32,986 nt of DNA, from assembly GCA_964446585.1 (NCBI GenBank), contig CAYUPI010000062.1:1-32986 (forward strand), given 5' to 3'. Positions 31,883 to 32,986 of the stretch are shown here, in pieces. A program made the translations under genes and the position numbers. How positions within the stretch are numbered: the first letter of the stretch is position 1; each line of letters begins with the position of its first letter. The DNA is from CAYUPI01 sp964446585 (lineage in GTDB: Bacteria; Verrucomicrobiota; Verrucomicrobiia; Limisphaerales; UBA8199). Below the pieces are notes generated by a model. That model saw only the letters and a list, made by a program, of their open reading frames with translations, did no database searches and was not told the origin of the DNA.

Positions 31883-32986
31883 CTATCGCGAGCCTACGCA
31901 ATAGAGTTTGTGTGCTGTGCGGATGAAAAGGTTTCCCTGGGCTGCAGCAATCGAGGCGCGGATTTGATCGTCCTCTTCGTCGCCCATCGCCGCCTTGTGC
32001 AGCAATTTGAATTGGTCGGCCGCGGCGACGACAAATATCTCGCCACGAAAGTTCTGGAAGTATATTTTGCCGTCCGAGCCCACAGGAGAAGATTCGATTT
32101 TGATGCGGCTTTCCAAATCGCCGATCCAGTCGGCTTTGCCCGTGGCCGGGTCCACCCGCGCAATCGTCCGGCGCTCGCCATTGAGCACATAAAACCGGCC
32201 CTGATAAAACAGCGGAGTTGCAACGTCCGTGGACACTTCGCGGTCCTGGCTCTTCCACGTCACCCAGGAATCATCGAGCTGGCCTTTCCCGCCGGGCTTG
32301 AAGGCGTATATCGGCGCACCTTTCGGCGCCGAGGCTAGCAGGACGTTGCCGCCCGTGACGGCGGAGGGCACCAGGCGCCAGTGCGTGATTTTGGTTGGAT
32401 TCCACGTCGCCCAGCGCCAGAATTCCTCGCCGTCCTTCAAGCTGTGGCCGGTAATGCAATCGCCTCCTACCACGAGCAATTCAGTCCGGCCATCGTGGGT
32501 GGACGGGATAGGAGTGGTGTACGCCTCGTGCGATTCTGCACGCGCATCGCACGGGCGCGCGTGTTTCCACAGAGTCTTGCCCGTCTGCGGTTCCACGGCC
32601 AGCAGGTAGGAATCAATCGGGCCGTCGGTGCGGCCGCGGCCGCGCACAGGCTCATTGCGTTGCAGCACCTCCGCGATCAGCTTGCCGTCATAGAGCAGCG
32701 GACTGGCTCCATAAGTCCAATTAAAAGCCAGCCCGCCGTAGTCTTTTTGCAGGTTTCGCGACCAGATTTTTTTGCCGGCAAAATCGAACGCAGCCAAATC
32801 ACCATTCCCATAGAGGAACACAACGACCTGGCCGTCCGTGACCGGAGAAGGCGAGGCGAAGTTACTCGAGTCGCCGTACCCGTAACTGGCGCTAACTTGC
32901 TCGTCCCAGAGTATCTTGCCGCTCTTGCGGTCGAGAGCGCATCTTGATACCACCACCATCTTAAGTGCTGACCCAAAGCTCGTCCC
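31883..32986 (-). CDS. PQQ-type beta-propeller repeat protein, 5' end outside the window
   Basis: At least 367 residues; the frame stays open to the right window edge, so the beginning of the gene is missing. Repeated blades of the PQQ-dehydrogenase/BamB-like type are visible (ALDRKSGKILWDEQ, AFDFAGKKIWSRNL, AVEPQTGKTLWKHAR, RVDPATGKADWIGDLE, with the 'ALD..tGk.lW' core). The end FIRTAHKLYCVGSR is the usual closing strand. Proteins of this sort in Verrucomicrobia are usually exported and serve as scaffolds; true quinoprotein activity is not supported here. Convergent with the LTA-synthase-like gene. Confidence 0.85.
   Translation of the reverse strand, partial: GTSFGSALKMVVVSRCALDRKSGKILWDEQVSASYGYGDSSNFASPSPVTDGQVVVFLYGNGDLAAFDFAGKKIWSRNLQKDYGGLAFNWTYGASPLLYDGKLIAEVLQRNEPVRGRGRTDGPIDSYLLAVEPQTGKTLWKHARPCDARAESHEAYTTPIPSTHDGRTELLVVGGDCITGHSLKDGEEFWRWATWNPTKITHWRLVPSAVTGGNVLLASAPKGAPIYAFKPGGKGQLDDSWVTWKSQDREVSTDVATPLFYQGRFYVLNGERRTIARVDPATGKADWIGDLESRIKIESSPVGSDGKIYFQNFRGEIFVVAAADQFKLLHKAAMGDEEDDQIRASIAAAQGNLFIRTAHKLYCVGSR

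Noticed and set aside
1..32986. tRNA genes, CRISPR arrays and transposase genes
   Set aside because: Looked for cloverleaf T-loop sequences, regularly spaced 25-40 bp repeats and transposase motifs by eye; none found. A tRNAscan or repeat search could still pick up something missed.

Overview
The window (about 33 kb, GC-rich, densely coded) looks like a chromosomal segment of a Verrucomicrobiota bacterium, probably of the Pedosphaera/Limisphaerales type. This is an inference from three things: a GloVer-type tandem-repeat protein with the characteristic C-terminal module, several short dispersed hairpin repeats of a kind common in that phylum, and Gram-negative envelope machinery (TonB complex, lipoprotein outer-membrane channel, RND pump). 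No rRNA, tRNA, CRISPR array or transposase gene was seen.

Layout. 1-1875: an inverted repeat, a GloVer-repeat protein with a damaged or unclear N-terminus, then a ~700 bp gene-free tract built of dispersed repeats. 1876-3836: an accessory cassette with a near-consensus promoter, a regulator-like protein (predicted ribbon-helix-helix plus two winged-helix-like segments), a short protein with two GHKL-ATPase motifs that stops just after the second motif, and a small ORF in the same frame behind a single TAG. 4074-8466: a tripartite ABC exporter (ATPase, FtsX-type permease, HlyD-type adaptor). 8505-11476: a zinc-ribbon-like protein, a cupin, and on the minus strand an M42 aminopeptidase and a GNAT acetyltransferase. 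11597-13683: ExbB-ExbD-TonB-like genes with ATGA overlaps plus a small membrane zinc-ribbon protein. 13722-16586: IMP dehydrogenase (minus) divergent from a fatty acid desaturase. 16963-23408: a His-rich Ni/Co-type transporter divergent from an outer-membrane factor, adaptor and RND pump operon, suggesting metal homeostasis. 23512-27244: a 51-residue membrane protein, an HD-domain protein, acetylglutamate kinase, a HigB/HigA-type toxin-antitoxin pair whose toxin has an early in-frame TGA, and N-acetylglucosamine-6-phosphate deacetylase. 27409-32986: a hexapeptide acyltransferase, a CBM48/E-set protein, TadA, a NUDIX hydrolase, an LTA-synthase-like membrane sulfatase-fold protein, and a PQQ-type beta-propeller protein running off the window end.

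Two themes cut across the genes. First, several starts (1876, 11597, 23512, 25895, 29768) sit 0-5 nt from the transcription start predicted from a -10-like hexamer, which suggests leaderless or near-leaderless mRNAs. Second, short heptamer-period minisatellites and hairpin repeats lie at gene ends and encode the C-terminal tails of several proteins. The best candidate for an undescribed system is the 1876-3836 cassette. The most clear-cut sequence oddities are the toxin nonsense codon and the ExbD homologue that lacks the canonical transmembrane aspartate.
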